Shown here: positions 33,800 through 41,694 of the stretch, piece by piece
Layout: each line of letters begins with the position of its first letter
How positions within the stretch are numbered: the stretch's first letter is position 1
From: Actinobacteria bacterium 69-20
GTDB lineage: Bacteria > Actinomycetota > Actinomycetes > Mycobacteriales > Nakamurellaceae
Assembly: GCA_001897425.1 (NCBI GenBank)
Contig: MKSW01000033.1
Span: 124,001-188,000, forward strand
Length of the DNA: 64,000 nucleotides
Direction: 5' to 3'
Notes under the pieces: model-generated
The model's database searches: none
Told to the model about the DNA's origin: nothing
What the model saw: the letters and a program-made list of their open reading frames with translations, nothing else
Made by a program: the position numbers and the translations under genes

Positions 33800-34747
33800 T
33801 TGCCGGAGGCGCGCGGGCTGCCGCTCGCGGGAGTCGGTGCAACCACCGGCCCGGTACTCGGCCGCAGCCCGTGGCAGCTTGCCTGGGCGCGGCTTCGTCG
33901 CGACCGCGTCGCGTGGGTGTGCGGCGTGTTCATCCTGTTTCTGGTGCTCGTCGCCGTCTTCGCCGACCCGCTGTCCCACCTCATCGGGTGGGGCCCCACC
34001 CAGCAGGACCGAGCCACCGGGACCACCGCAGACGGCCTGCCCGTCGGGCCGGGCCGCATCCACCTGCTGGGCGCGGACCAGCTCGGCCGGGACGTGCTGG
34101 TCCGGCTGATCTACGGCGCCCGGGTGTCGCTCGTCGTCGGCGTCTCGGCCGCGGTCGCTGCCGTACTGATCGGCGTCATCATCGGGCTGTGCGCGGGTTT
34201 CCTGGGTCCGGCCGTCGACTCGGTGCTGGCACGGTTGATGGATGTGGTGCTCGCCTTCCCGTTCCTGTTGTTCGCGATCGCCCTGGTGACGGTCGTCGGG
34301 CCGAGCGAGCCCTTGGAGATCGCCGTGATCGCTTTCTTCTCCTGGGCGGCTGTCGGCCGTATAGTCCGCGGCCAGACCCTGGCGATCCGTGAGCGCGAGT
34401 ACGTGGAGGCGGCGCGGTCGCTCGGCGCCGGCAACCTCCGCATCATGGTCGTCGACGTCCTGCCGAACCTGATCGCGCCGGTGCTCGTCTACGTCACCCT
34501 GCTGATCCCGATCTCGATCGTGTTCGAGGCCACCCTGTCGTTCCTCGGGGTCGGGATCATCCCGCCGACACCGAGCTGGGGCAATATGCTCGACGACGCC
34601 CAGCAGGGCGGGCTCTACCAGGTCGCTTGGTGGTTTCTGACGTTCCCGGCCGCCGCCCTGGTGCTCACCACGCTGGCATTCAATCTGCTCGGAGACAGCG
34701 TCCGGGATGCGCTGGATCCGCGCACCGAGCGACTGTTCGCGAAGTAG
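33800..34747 (+). CDS. Peptide ABC transporter permease (OppC/DppC type)
   Basis: A 315-residue inner-membrane permease. The N-terminal domain leads into RIHLLGADQLGRDVLVRLIYGARVSL, the classic OppC motif, and the EAA loop reads EYVEAARSLGAGNLRIMVVDVLPN. About six membrane segments are seen. The start is uncertain: TTG 33800 is the first standard codon, but the only good ribosome site (GGAGGGAG, 33771-33778) would fit an ATT at 33785 better. The gene order receptor, D, F, C, B is unusual for this class. Confidence 0.9.
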   Translation: MPEARGLPLAGVGATTGPVLGRSPWQLAWARLRRDRVAWVCGVFILFLVLVAVFADPLSHLIGWGPTQQDRATGTTADGLPVGPGRIHLLGADQLGRDVLVRLIYGARVSLVVGVSAAVAAVLIGVIIGLCAGFLGPAVDSVLARLMDVVLAFPFLLFAIALVTVVGPSEPLEIAVIAFFSWAAVGRIVRGQTLAIREREYVEAARSLGAGNLRIMVVDVLPNLIAPVLVYVTLLIPISIVFEATLSFLGVGIIPPTPSWGNMLDDAQQGGLYQVAWWFLTFPAAALVLTTLAFNLLGDSVRDALDPRTERLFAK

Positions 34748-34760
34748 TCCGGGGGCTGCG

Positions 34761-35726
34761 ATGCTGCGCTTTCTCATTCGCCGGACGCTGACCGGCCTGC
34801 TGGTGATCTGGCTGATCTCCGTCGTCGTGTTCGCCATCTTCTTCATCGCGCCGCCCAACGTGGCCTTCTTGCTGCTCGGCAAGTTCCAGGCGTCCAACCA
34901 GCAACTGGTCGAGCAGGTGACGGCGCAACTCGGGCTGAACAAACCGATCCCGGTGCAGTACTGGGACTTCCTGGTGCGGCTGCTGCACGGCAACCTCGGC
35001 TACTCGTACTACAGCCACGAAGCGGTGACGACGCTCATCGGCCGGGCGCTTCCGGTCACGGCCTCGCTCGCCATCGGCGCGGCCGTCATCTGGGTGGTTT
35101 CCGGGGTGCTGATCGGCGTACTTTCGGCCACCCACCCACGGAGCATCCGGGACAGGCTGGCCACCTTGTTCGCACTGACCGGACTGTCCTTCCCGACCTT
35201 CGTGCTGGGCCTGATCCTGCTGTTCTTCCTCTTCTACAAGCTGCACCTGGCCGGCATCGACTGGTTCCCCGGCAGCGGCTATATCCCGCTCACGCAGGAC
35301 CCGTGGCAGTGGTTCCTGCACCTCATCCTGCCGTGGGTCACGCTGGCGGTGGCGTCCATGGCGGTCTACGTTCGACTCGCCCGGGGCCAGATGCTGGAGG
35401 TGCTGGGCGACGACTACATCCGCACCGCCCGCGCCAAGGGCCTGTCCGAGACCCGGGTGACGTTCCGGCACGCGCTGCGCGCCGCGCTGGTGCCGATCGT
35501 CACCCAGTTCGGCATCGACGTGGCCACCTTGCTCGGCGGCGCGATCGTCACCGAGCAGGTCTTCGGCCTCAACGGCCTCGGCGCCCTGTCGGTGTCCAGC
35601 GTGGTCAACCAGGACGAGCCGGTGATCATCGCGATCGTGCTGCTGGCCGCGGTGTTCGTGGTCGTCGCCAATATCCTCGTGGACATCCTGTATGCCGTCC
35701 TGGACCCGCGGGTGCGGCTGGAATGA
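34761..35726 (+). CDS. Peptide ABC transporter permease (OppB/DppB type)
   Basis: A 321-residue permease. It begins MLRFLIRRTLTGLLVIWLISVVVFAIFFIAPPN, contains GLNKPIPVQYWDFLVRLLHGNLGYSY and the EAA loop DYIRTARAKGLSETRVTFRHALRAALVPIVTQFG, and has six membrane segments. It is last in the operon. ATG 34761 follows GGGGG at 5 nt. It forms the translocation pore with the OppC-type protein. Confidence 0.95.
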   Translation: MLRFLIRRTLTGLLVIWLISVVVFAIFFIAPPNVAFLLLGKFQASNQQLVEQVTAQLGLNKPIPVQYWDFLVRLLHGNLGYSYYSHEAVTTLIGRALPVTASLAIGAAVIWVVSGVLIGVLSATHPRSIRDRLATLFALTGLSFPTFVLGLILLFFLFYKLHLAGIDWFPGSGYIPLTQDPWQWFLHLILPWVTLAVASMAVYVRLARGQMLEVLGDDYIRTARAKGLSETRVTFRHALRAALVPIVTQFGIDVATLLGGAIVTEQVFGLNGLGALSVSSVVNQDEPVIIAIVLLAAVFVVVANILVDILYAVLDPRVRLE

Positions 35727-35761
35727 ACCCGCCGGCTGCACCGCAGGTCGCGCGGAGGCCC

Positions 35762-36220
35762 TCAGACCCCGATGTCCTCGTTCCAGAGCGCGGGCTCCTC
35801 GGCGATGAACTCCGTCATCAGCGCGATGCACTCCGGATCGTCGGCCACGATCACCTCGACGCCGCGCGCGCGGAGGTAATCCTCCCCGCCGTAGAACGTG
35901 CGGTTCTCGCCGATGATCACCCGCGGGATCTTGTACAAAAGGATTGCGCCCGTGCACATGTCGCACGGCGAGAGGGTGGTCGCCATGGTGGCGTTCGCAT
36001 ACACCGACGCCGGCAGCCGCCCCACGTTCTCCAGGCAGTCCGTCTCCCCGTGCCGCGTCGCACTGCCGAGTTGCACCCGCTTGTTGTGCCCGGTGCCGAG
36101 CATCCCGGCCGCCCCGGAGAGCGCCGCTCCGATGGGGATCCCGCCCTCCGCGCGCCCGGCCTTGGCCTCGGCGATCGCCGCGTCCAGAAGCATCCGGTCG
36201 GCTGCGGACAGTAAAGTCAT
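35762..36220 (-). CDS. Cytosine deaminase-like nucleobase deaminase, yeast FCY1 type
   Basis: A 152-residue zinc deaminase of the CDA fold. The zinc motifs are RHGETDCLEN (His-x-Glu) and TLSPCDMCTGAILLYKIPRVIIGEN (Cys-x-x-Cys). The C-terminus (GEDYLRARGVEVIVADDPECIALMTEFIAEEPALWNEDIG) closely follows yeast cytosine deaminase. This makes cytosine or 5-substituted cytosine a good candidate substrate, with uracil and ammonia as products. The start is ATG 36220 with GGGAG upstream. The importer operon lies in the same orientation 150 nt upstream, which fits nucleobase salvage. Confidence 0.88.
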   Translation of the reverse strand: MTLLSAADRMLLDAAIAEAKAGRAEGGIPIGAALSGAAGMLGTGHNKRVQLGSATRHGETDCLENVGRLPASVYANATMATTLSPCDMCTGAILLYKIPRVIIGENRTFYGGEDYLRARGVEVIVADDPECIALMTEFIAEEPALWNEDIGV

Positions 36221-36301
36221 CTCTGCTCCCGTTGTTGTCGACTGCCTGAAGGCATTTCGAAAAATCTTGCCGTGCCTATGGTTTCGCCGATTCGTTGATG
36301 A

Positions 36302-36312
36302 CGTGTATGACG
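36302..36312 (-). repeat. Dispersed repeat core upstream of the deaminase gene
   Basis: CGTGTATGACG, the complement of CGTCATACACG, with a GGGCCCGAGGATT block just before it on its own strand. It lies in the gap between the transporter operon end and the deaminase start. Confidence 0.55.
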
Positions 36313-36370
36313 AAATCCTCGGGCCGGGCCCCTGTCCGCACCCCATACCCCCGCATGCTCGCTCATCGCG

Positions 36371-37270
36371 TTACGTCCGCCGGTAGGGCTGCAGGTACGC
36401 GCCGGGGTAGCGCAGGTTCCGCCCGGACACCGCCAGCGCGATGATCACCACCAGGTACGGCAGCGCGATCATCACCTCGCGCGGCACGGCGGCGAACTCC
36501 GGCGTCACCACGAGCTGCAGCTGCAGCGCGTCCACCGCGGCGAACAGCAGGCCACCGGCGACCGCCGGCCACACCCGCCAGCGGGCGAAGATCACCAGCG
36601 CGATGGCGACCCAGCCGCGGCCGTTGGTGATGTTCAGCGTGAACGAGCCGAGCATGGCGAGCGACAGGAACGCGCCGCCCATCGCCATCAGCGCGCCGCC
36701 GATCGCGAGCGCCGCGTACCGCACCCGCGCGACCGAGATCCCTGCTGCGTCAGCCGCTTCCGGGTTCTCGCCGACGGCCCCCAGCTTCAGCCCCATGCCG
36801 GTGGCGCGCAGCGCGTACCAGGCGGCCGGCACGATCACCAGGAAGGTCACGTAGGTGAGCAGGAACTGGCTCGCCACCGGCACATCGGCGAAGAGCTGTC
36901 CGAATTTCGGGATCTGCGGCAGCGTCCCACCGCCGTACTTCAGCCGCGAGGTGAAGTCGCACGCGGCGATCAGCAGCAGCGTGGTGCCGATGCCGGCGAC
37001 GTGCTGGTTCACGCCGAGCGTCACGGTGAGCACTGCCATCAGCAGCCCCGCCAGCACCCCGGCGACGATCGCGATCAGCAGCCCCCACCACGCCGAGCCG
37101 AAGAGTTCCGCGCCGAGGAAGCCGGTGAAGGCGCCGACGTACATGGTGCCCTCGATGCCGAGGTTCAGGATGCCCGCGCGCTCGGTGATCACCTCGCCGA
37201 GCGCCGCCAGCACCAGTGGGGTGGCGGTGGTGAGCATCGCGGTAAGCAGGGCCAGGTAGGCGATCGTCAT
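36371..37270 (-). CDS. Nucleoside-type ABC transporter permease 2
   Basis: A 299-residue permease of the BMP-dependent nucleoside importer family. Hallmarks are TATPLVLAALGEVITERAGILNLGIEGTMYVGAF and GENPEAADAAGISVARVRYAALAIGGALMAMGGAFLSL. About eight to nine membrane segments are seen. The start overlaps the previous gene (ATGA). It should form a heterodimer with permease 1. Confidence 0.93.
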   Translation of the reverse strand: MTIAYLALLTAMLTTATPLVLAALGEVITERAGILNLGIEGTMYVGAFTGFLGAELFGSAWWGLLIAIVAGVLAGLLMAVLTVTLGVNQHVAGIGTTLLLIAACDFTSRLKYGGGTLPQIPKFGQLFADVPVASQFLLTYVTFLVIVPAAWYALRATGMGLKLGAVGENPEAADAAGISVARVRYAALAIGGALMAMGGAFLSLAMLGSFTLNITNGRGWVAIALVIFARWRVWPAVAGGLLFAAVDALQLQLVVTPEFAAVPREVMIALPYLVVIIALAVSGRNLRYPGAYLQPYRRT

Positions 37271-38616
37271 ACCGTCTCCTCCTCACCCGGGGTACCGACA
37301 GTCGCGTCGGGTGTCGAGAGTTGCTGTTCCAGCGGGGTTTTCGAGGATGACGGCGCTCCCGGCGAAGCGATGTCGGCGGCGGAAGCCGGCGGGCTCACCG
37401 CGCGCGAAACACTGTCCGGCGCAGCCGTACTCGCCGTCATAGAAGGGAGAGCGCTTGCCGGATCATGACTCTGGGCGGCCGACACGGAGCCGGGCGGACC
37501 CGGGGGCCCCGCCGCACCACCCCCGCCGGGCGCGTCGGCTGCGGCTAGCGCCCCGGACCGGTCGCGGCGCCAGGAGACCTTGTAGCGGCGCAGCACCAGC
37601 ATGCTGATCACCGCGAGCATCAGCAGCGACGAGACGATCTCACCCATCTGCGGCGGGAGTTGCAGCACCAGGGACGCGTTCTGCGCGCCGACGGTGATGT
37701 CGCCGAGCAGCAGCGCGACCAGCACCACGCCGCCGGCAGTGAGCGCGCCGAGGGTGGCGACCACGATGCCGGTGTATCCGTAACTGGACGAGACCTCTTG
37801 GGAGAGCTTGTGTCCCACGCCGAGCACCTGGTCCGCGCCGCCGAGGCCCGCGATCGCGCCGGAGATCAGCGCGGAGCGCAGCAGGGTCTTCCGTACCGAG
37901 ATGCCGGAGAAGCGGGCCGCGTCCGGCGAGAGCCCGACCGCGCGTGCCCGCAGGCCGGTCGCGGTGCGGGACATCACCAGCCAGATCGCAATCGCGAGCA
38001 CCGCGGCGATCACCACGCCGAGGTGCACGCGACTGCCCGGGATGGCGAGCGGCATCCGGTAACCGGCGCCCAGGTTGTTGGAGACGGGGAACCCGCTGGT
38101 CGAATTGCGCCACGGCCCGTTCAGCAGACCCTGCACCAGGAGCAGGGCGACGGGATTCAGCAGCAGCGTGGTGACGACCTCGTCGATGCGGTACCGGGTG
38201 CGCAGCAGCGCGGGCACCAGCGACCACAGCACTCCGGCGAGGGCGCCGGCCACCAGTGCGAGCGGAATCGCCAGTGGCCCAGGCAGATTCGGCAGGTACA
38301 GCCCGGGCGCGGTCGCCCCGATGGCGCCAGCGAGGAACTGCCCCTCGGCGCCGATGTTCCAGTAGCCGCTGCGGAACGCGACCGCGACCGCGAGGCCGGT
38401 GAACAGGATCGGGATCGCGGCGAGGACGACCTCGGTGAGGGAGGTGGTCTGCGTGAGCGGGGTGACTATGTACCGCTGGTAGGCGGCCTGCGGATTCGCG
38501 CCCGCCCCCCGGATCGGTCCGGCCGTCAGCAGATAGACGATCACCACGGCGACAAGTACGAGAACCGGTGCGAGCCAACGCGGTTCGCGACCGCGTAACA
38601 CCAGGCGCATGCTCAT
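37267..38616 (-). CDS. Nucleoside-type ABC transporter permease 1 with long low-complexity tail
   Basis: A 449-residue permease. The membrane core (about 1-350) has FTGLAVAVAFRSGYWNIGAEGQFLAGAIGA, RYRIDEVVTTLLLNPVA and ATGLRARAVGLSPDAARFSGISVRKTL. The last ~95 residues (from DAPGGGGAAGPPGPPG) are disordered and rich in Ser, Ala and Pro. A weak copy of the dispersed repeat (CGTCATAG, 37435-37442) lies in that tail. The start at 38616 overlaps the ATPase stop. Confidence 0.92.
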   Translation of the reverse strand: MSMRLVLRGREPRWLAPVLVLVAVVIVYLLTAGPIRGAGANPQAAYQRYIVTPLTQTTSLTEVVLAAIPILFTGLAVAVAFRSGYWNIGAEGQFLAGAIGATAPGLYLPNLPGPLAIPLALVAGALAGVLWSLVPALLRTRYRIDEVVTTLLLNPVALLLVQGLLNGPWRNSTSGFPVSNNLGAGYRMPLAIPGSRVHLGVVIAAVLAIAIWLVMSRTATGLRARAVGLSPDAARFSGISVRKTLLRSALISGAIAGLGGADQVLGVGHKLSQEVSSSYGYTGIVVATLGALTAGGVVLVALLLGDITVGAQNASLVLQLPPQMGEIVSSLLMLAVISMLVLRRYKVSWRRDRSGALAAADAPGGGGAAGPPGPPGSVSAAQSHDPASALPSMTASTAAPDSVSRAVSPPASAADIASPGAPSSSKTPLEQQLSTPDATVGTPGEEETV

Positions 38617-40325
38617 GCCGCCGCCCCGCTCTGCGCGCTCTGCCCGGCCATCATCAGCCCGAGCCGCTCGATGTCCGCCCCCGCCGCCGGCAGCTCGCCG
38701 ACCAGCGCACCCTCGTAGATCACCACGATCCGGTCGGCCAGCGCGAGCAGCTCCTCCAGGTCCTCGGAGACGAGCAGCACCGCGGCGCCGGCCGCGCGCC
38801 GCGCGAGCAGCTGCCGGTGCACGAACTCGGTCGCACCGATGTCCAGCCCGCGGGTGGGCTGGGACACCACCAGCGCGACCGGATCGCGTGCGAGAGTCCT
38901 TGCCAGCAGCACCTTCTGCATGTTTCCGCCGGAGAGGGTGGAGATCGGGTCGTCCGGCTTCGCCTTGATGGAGAACTCCTCGATGAGGCGCTCGGCATGC
39001 GCGCGGATCGCCGTGCGGTCGAGGAACGGCCCGCGCCGGAAGCGGGGTAGGTCTTCCATGACGAGGTTCTGCGCCACGGTCAGCTTGCCGACCACGCAGG
39101 CGTGCCGGTCCTCGGTGATGCGTCCCAGCCCGGCCGCGATCACCTTCTCCGGGTCCGCACCGGTGACGTCGATGCCGTTCACCGTCACGGTGCCGGCCGT
39201 GGGCTTCGCGAGGCCGCACAGCACCTGCACCAGTTCGGTCTGCCCATTGCCGGAAACGCCTGCCACACCGACGATCTCGCCCGGCGCCACGGACAGGGTG
39301 ACGCCGGCCAGCGCCTCCTTGCCGCGCCCGGCCAGCCGCAGTCCGCGCACCGAGAGCACGTCCTTGGGCGGCGCCGACGGCGGCGCGGCGTCGGCGAGTT
39401 CCGTCCCACCAGCCGCGTCCCGGTCGTCGCGTCGCACCCCGACGGTGGGCCGGCCGACCATCATCTCCGCGAGCCGCGCCGGCGTGGCGCCGGCGGTCGG
39501 GACGGTGTCGATGATGCGGCCGCGCCTGAGAACCGAGACACGGTCGGAGATCTCGGACACCTCGCCGAGCTTGTGCGAGATGAACAGGACCCCGATGCCC
39601 TGAGCGGTGAGCAGCCGGATCGACGCGAATAGGGCTGCCACGTCCTGCGGGACGAGCACGGCCGTCGGCTCGTCGAGGATCAGCACCCGGCAGTCCCGGG
39701 ACAGCGCCTTCAGAATCTCCACCCGCTGCTGCTCGCCGACGGAGAGCTTCTCCACCACCGCATCCGGGTCGACGTGCACGCCGATGCGCTCGGCCGCGGC
39801 GGCGACCATGCGCCGCCCGGCGCGACGATCGAGCCGGCCCGCCCCGGCGCGCGAGAGCAGCAGGTTGTCGGTGACCGTCATCCGACCGACCAGCGAGAAG
39901 TGCTGCGTCACCATGCCGATGCCGGCGCCGATCGCATCGCCTGGCGACGCGATAGTCCTTGCTGCGCCGGCGATCTCGATCACACCGCCGTCCGGCCGGG
40001 TGAGCCCGTAAAGGATCCGCATGAGCGTCGTCTTGCCGGCGCCGTTCTCGCCCAGCAGGGCGTGCACCTCCCCCGGGAGCAGGGTGAGGTCGACGCCGTC
40101 GTTGACGAGCAGGTCGCCGAAGGACTTGCGGATGCCGCGCAACTGCACCAGCGGCACGGCCCGCGCTTCCGGGGATCCGGACCGGCCGGCACCGGAGGCG
40201 CGAGCAGCGTCATACCCGATCAACGAGCCGGGGAACCCTGCGGAACCGACGGACGAGGCCGGTGGAAGGCCGCCCGGGGCGGGCATGTCGCCGCGCCCCG
40301 GGCGGTCCGACTGCGACTGGTTCAC
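38613..40325 (-). CDS. Nucleoside-type ABC transporter ATP-binding protein, fused domains
   Basis: A 570-residue ATPase with two domains: GENGAGKTT, LSVGEQQRVEILKAL and VLILDEPTAVLV in the first; GVSGNGQTE, LSGGNMQKVLLARTL and VSQPTRGLDIGA in the second. It resembles NupA/YufO-type proteins. The GTG at 40325 overlaps the receptor stop (GTGA). The first ~55 residues are low-complexity and include a dispersed repeat copy (40208-40218) read as GYDAARAS. The conserved domain begins at VPLVQLRGIRKSFG. Confidence 0.93.
   Translation of the reverse strand: MNQSQSDRPGRGDMPAPGGLPPASSVGSAGFPGSLIGYDAARASGAGRSGSPEARAVPLVQLRGIRKSFGDLLVNDGVDLTLLPGEVHALLGENGAGKTTLMRILYGLTRPDGGVIEIAGAARTIASPGDAIGAGIGMVTQHFSLVGRMTVTDNLLLSRAGAGRLDRRAGRRMVAAAAERIGVHVDPDAVVEKLSVGEQQRVEILKALSRDCRVLILDEPTAVLVPQDVAALFASIRLLTAQGIGVLFISHKLGEVSEISDRVSVLRRGRIIDTVPTAGATPARLAEMMVGRPTVGVRRDDRDAAGGTELADAAPPSAPPKDVLSVRGLRLAGRGKEALAGVTLSVAPGEIVGVAGVSGNGQTELVQVLCGLAKPTAGTVTVNGIDVTGADPEKVIAAGLGRITEDRHACVVGKLTVAQNLVMEDLPRFRRGPFLDRTAIRAHAERLIEEFSIKAKPDDPISTLSGGNMQKVLLARTLARDPVALVVSQPTRGLDIGATEFVHRQLLARRAAGAAVLLVSEDLEELLALADRIVVIYEGALVGELPAAGADIERLGLMMAGQSAQSGAAA
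40208..40218 (+). repeat. Dispersed repeat core inside the ATPase N-terminal extension
   Basis: CGTCATACCCG preceded by GCGAGCAG. It falls within the low-complexity leader of the nucleoside ATPase gene, outside the conserved domain. Confidence 0.55.
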
Positions 40326-41488
40326 TGGCCGACCGTGGTCGATCCGGCCGGCGCCTTCTCGTCGATCGGCGTGGTGAAAGTGCCGTCCATGATGGCCTTC
40401 TGCTTCGCCGTGACCTTGTCGATCAACGCCTGCGGGATGCCGCCGGGGATGTCGGTGTTGATCGGGGCGAGCGAGGAGCCGCCGTTCTTCATGTAGGAGT
40501 ACTGGCCGAGGTTCTGCGAGTGCAGCGTGCCCGCCTTGAACTCCTTTAGCACCTCTTCGACGGTCGGGCGCATGTTCCAGACCAGTGATGTCATCACGTT
40601 TTTCGGCGCCTGGCTCTTCTGATCGACCATCATGCCGATCACCGGCAGGTTCTTCTCCTTGGCCGCCTCGATCACGCCGTCGCGTTCGGCAAACAGCACG
40701 TCGGCGCCCTGCGCGACCTGGGCGAGAGCGGCCTGCTTGGCGGTGGTCGGGTCGAAGAAGGAGTTGATGAAGGTGACCTTGACGGTGGCCTTGCTGTTCG
40801 TCTCGGCGACGCCCTTGATGAACGCGTTGACGATGCGGTCGACCTCCGGAATCGGCATGGCCGCGACCACGCCAATCGTGTTCGACTTGGTGACGCCGCC
40901 GGCGAGCATGCCGGCCAGGTAGGCCGGGTCCTGCAGCCAGTTGTCGAAGGTGGAGAAGTTCGGGTCCACGGGATCGTTCCCGGAGCCGAACGCGAACTGC
41001 ACCTTGGGATAGTCCTTGGCGACCGCACGGATGGCGTCCTCCGAGGAGAACGCGTCACCGAAGACGATGGCCGGCTTCTCGTTCGTGAGCAGGTCGGTGA
41101 GGGTGCGCGTCATCTTGTCGTCGGAGTCGTTGTTGTCCGTGTGCTTGTAGACGATCTCGCCGGCGTCGGCCGCGGCCTGCAGGGCCTGGTGCACGGCACC
41201 GTCCCACGGCTCCTCGAGGGGCGTCGCGAAAACGCCGTAGACGAGCGGCTTGTCGGTCGAGGCGCCGGTGGACGGCCCGCCGGAAGAAGATTCGCCGGAG
41301 GCGCTTCCGCCAGAAGAGCTGCTGCCGGAATCGGAACTGCTCGAGGAGGTCGTCGTCGACCCGGTGGTGCCGCCGCACGCGGCGAGGACGAGCGCCGCCG
41401 CGGCCGCGACGGAGGTGACGACGAGACCCCGCGTGAACCGGGGGCGCCGGCGGGTATGACGGGATTCGGGCAAGAGTCCTGCGCGCAT
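40322..41488 (-). CDS. BMP-family nucleoside-binding lipoprotein
   Basis: A 388-residue receptor of the BMP/Med family. The lipobox is AAALVLAACGG, followed by a long Ser/Gly linker (residues 42-78). The ligand domain contains EEPWDGAVHQALQAAADAG, VFGDAFSSEDAIRAVAKDYPKVQFAFGSG, and GADVLFAERDGVIEAAKEKNLPVIGMMVDQ. Relatives bind purine nucleosides or bases. It leads the transporter operon and diverges from the PucR-type regulator. A GGGTATGACGGG near its start loosely resembles the dispersed repeat. Confidence 0.93.
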   Translation of the reverse strand: MRAGLLPESRHTRRRPRFTRGLVVTSVAAAAALVLAACGGTTGSTTTSSSSSDSGSSSSGGSASGESSSGGPSTGASTDKPLVYGVFATPLEEPWDGAVHQALQAAADAGEIVYKHTDNNDSDDKMTRTLTDLLTNEKPAIVFGDAFSSEDAIRAVAKDYPKVQFAFGSGNDPVDPNFSTFDNWLQDPAYLAGMLAGGVTKSNTIGVVAAMPIPEVDRIVNAFIKGVAETNSKATVKVTFINSFFDPTTAKQAALAQVAQGADVLFAERDGVIEAAKEKNLPVIGMMVDQKSQAPKNVMTSLVWNMRPTVEEVLKEFKAGTLHSQNLGQYSYMKNGGSSLAPINTDIPGGIPQALIDKVTAKQKAIMDGTFTTPIDEKAPAGSTTVGQ

Positions 41489-41636
41489 GAGTCGACCCTT
41501 CTCGGACGGTGACCGTCCGGTTGTCGTTCCCGCACCCGGTGGGCGGGGCTGTGGATGAGGTGCCGATGGGGCTGTGCTGCCGATGGGACTGAGCTGCTGC
41601 CCGCTATGTAACCGCGATCACAGCGCGCGCGGTAGG

Positions 41637-41656
41637 GACAGATCGTCTACTCTGTC
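41637..41656. promoter_or_regulatory. Dyad in the divergent transporter/regulator promoter region
   Basis: GACAGA and TCTGTC form a perfect 6-8-6 inverted repeat 39 nt before the PucR-type regulator start. It is a candidate binding site for that regulator. Confidence 0.45.
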
Positions 41657-41694
41657 GAAGATCGAAGTTGTCATTCCGTTCGCAGAGGATTCTG

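Noticed and set aside
38617-39219. Upstream extension of the nucleoside permease 1 frame
   Set aside because: The extension overlaps the ATPase gene completely. The true start at 38616 forms an ATGA overlap and begins the conserved permease sequence.
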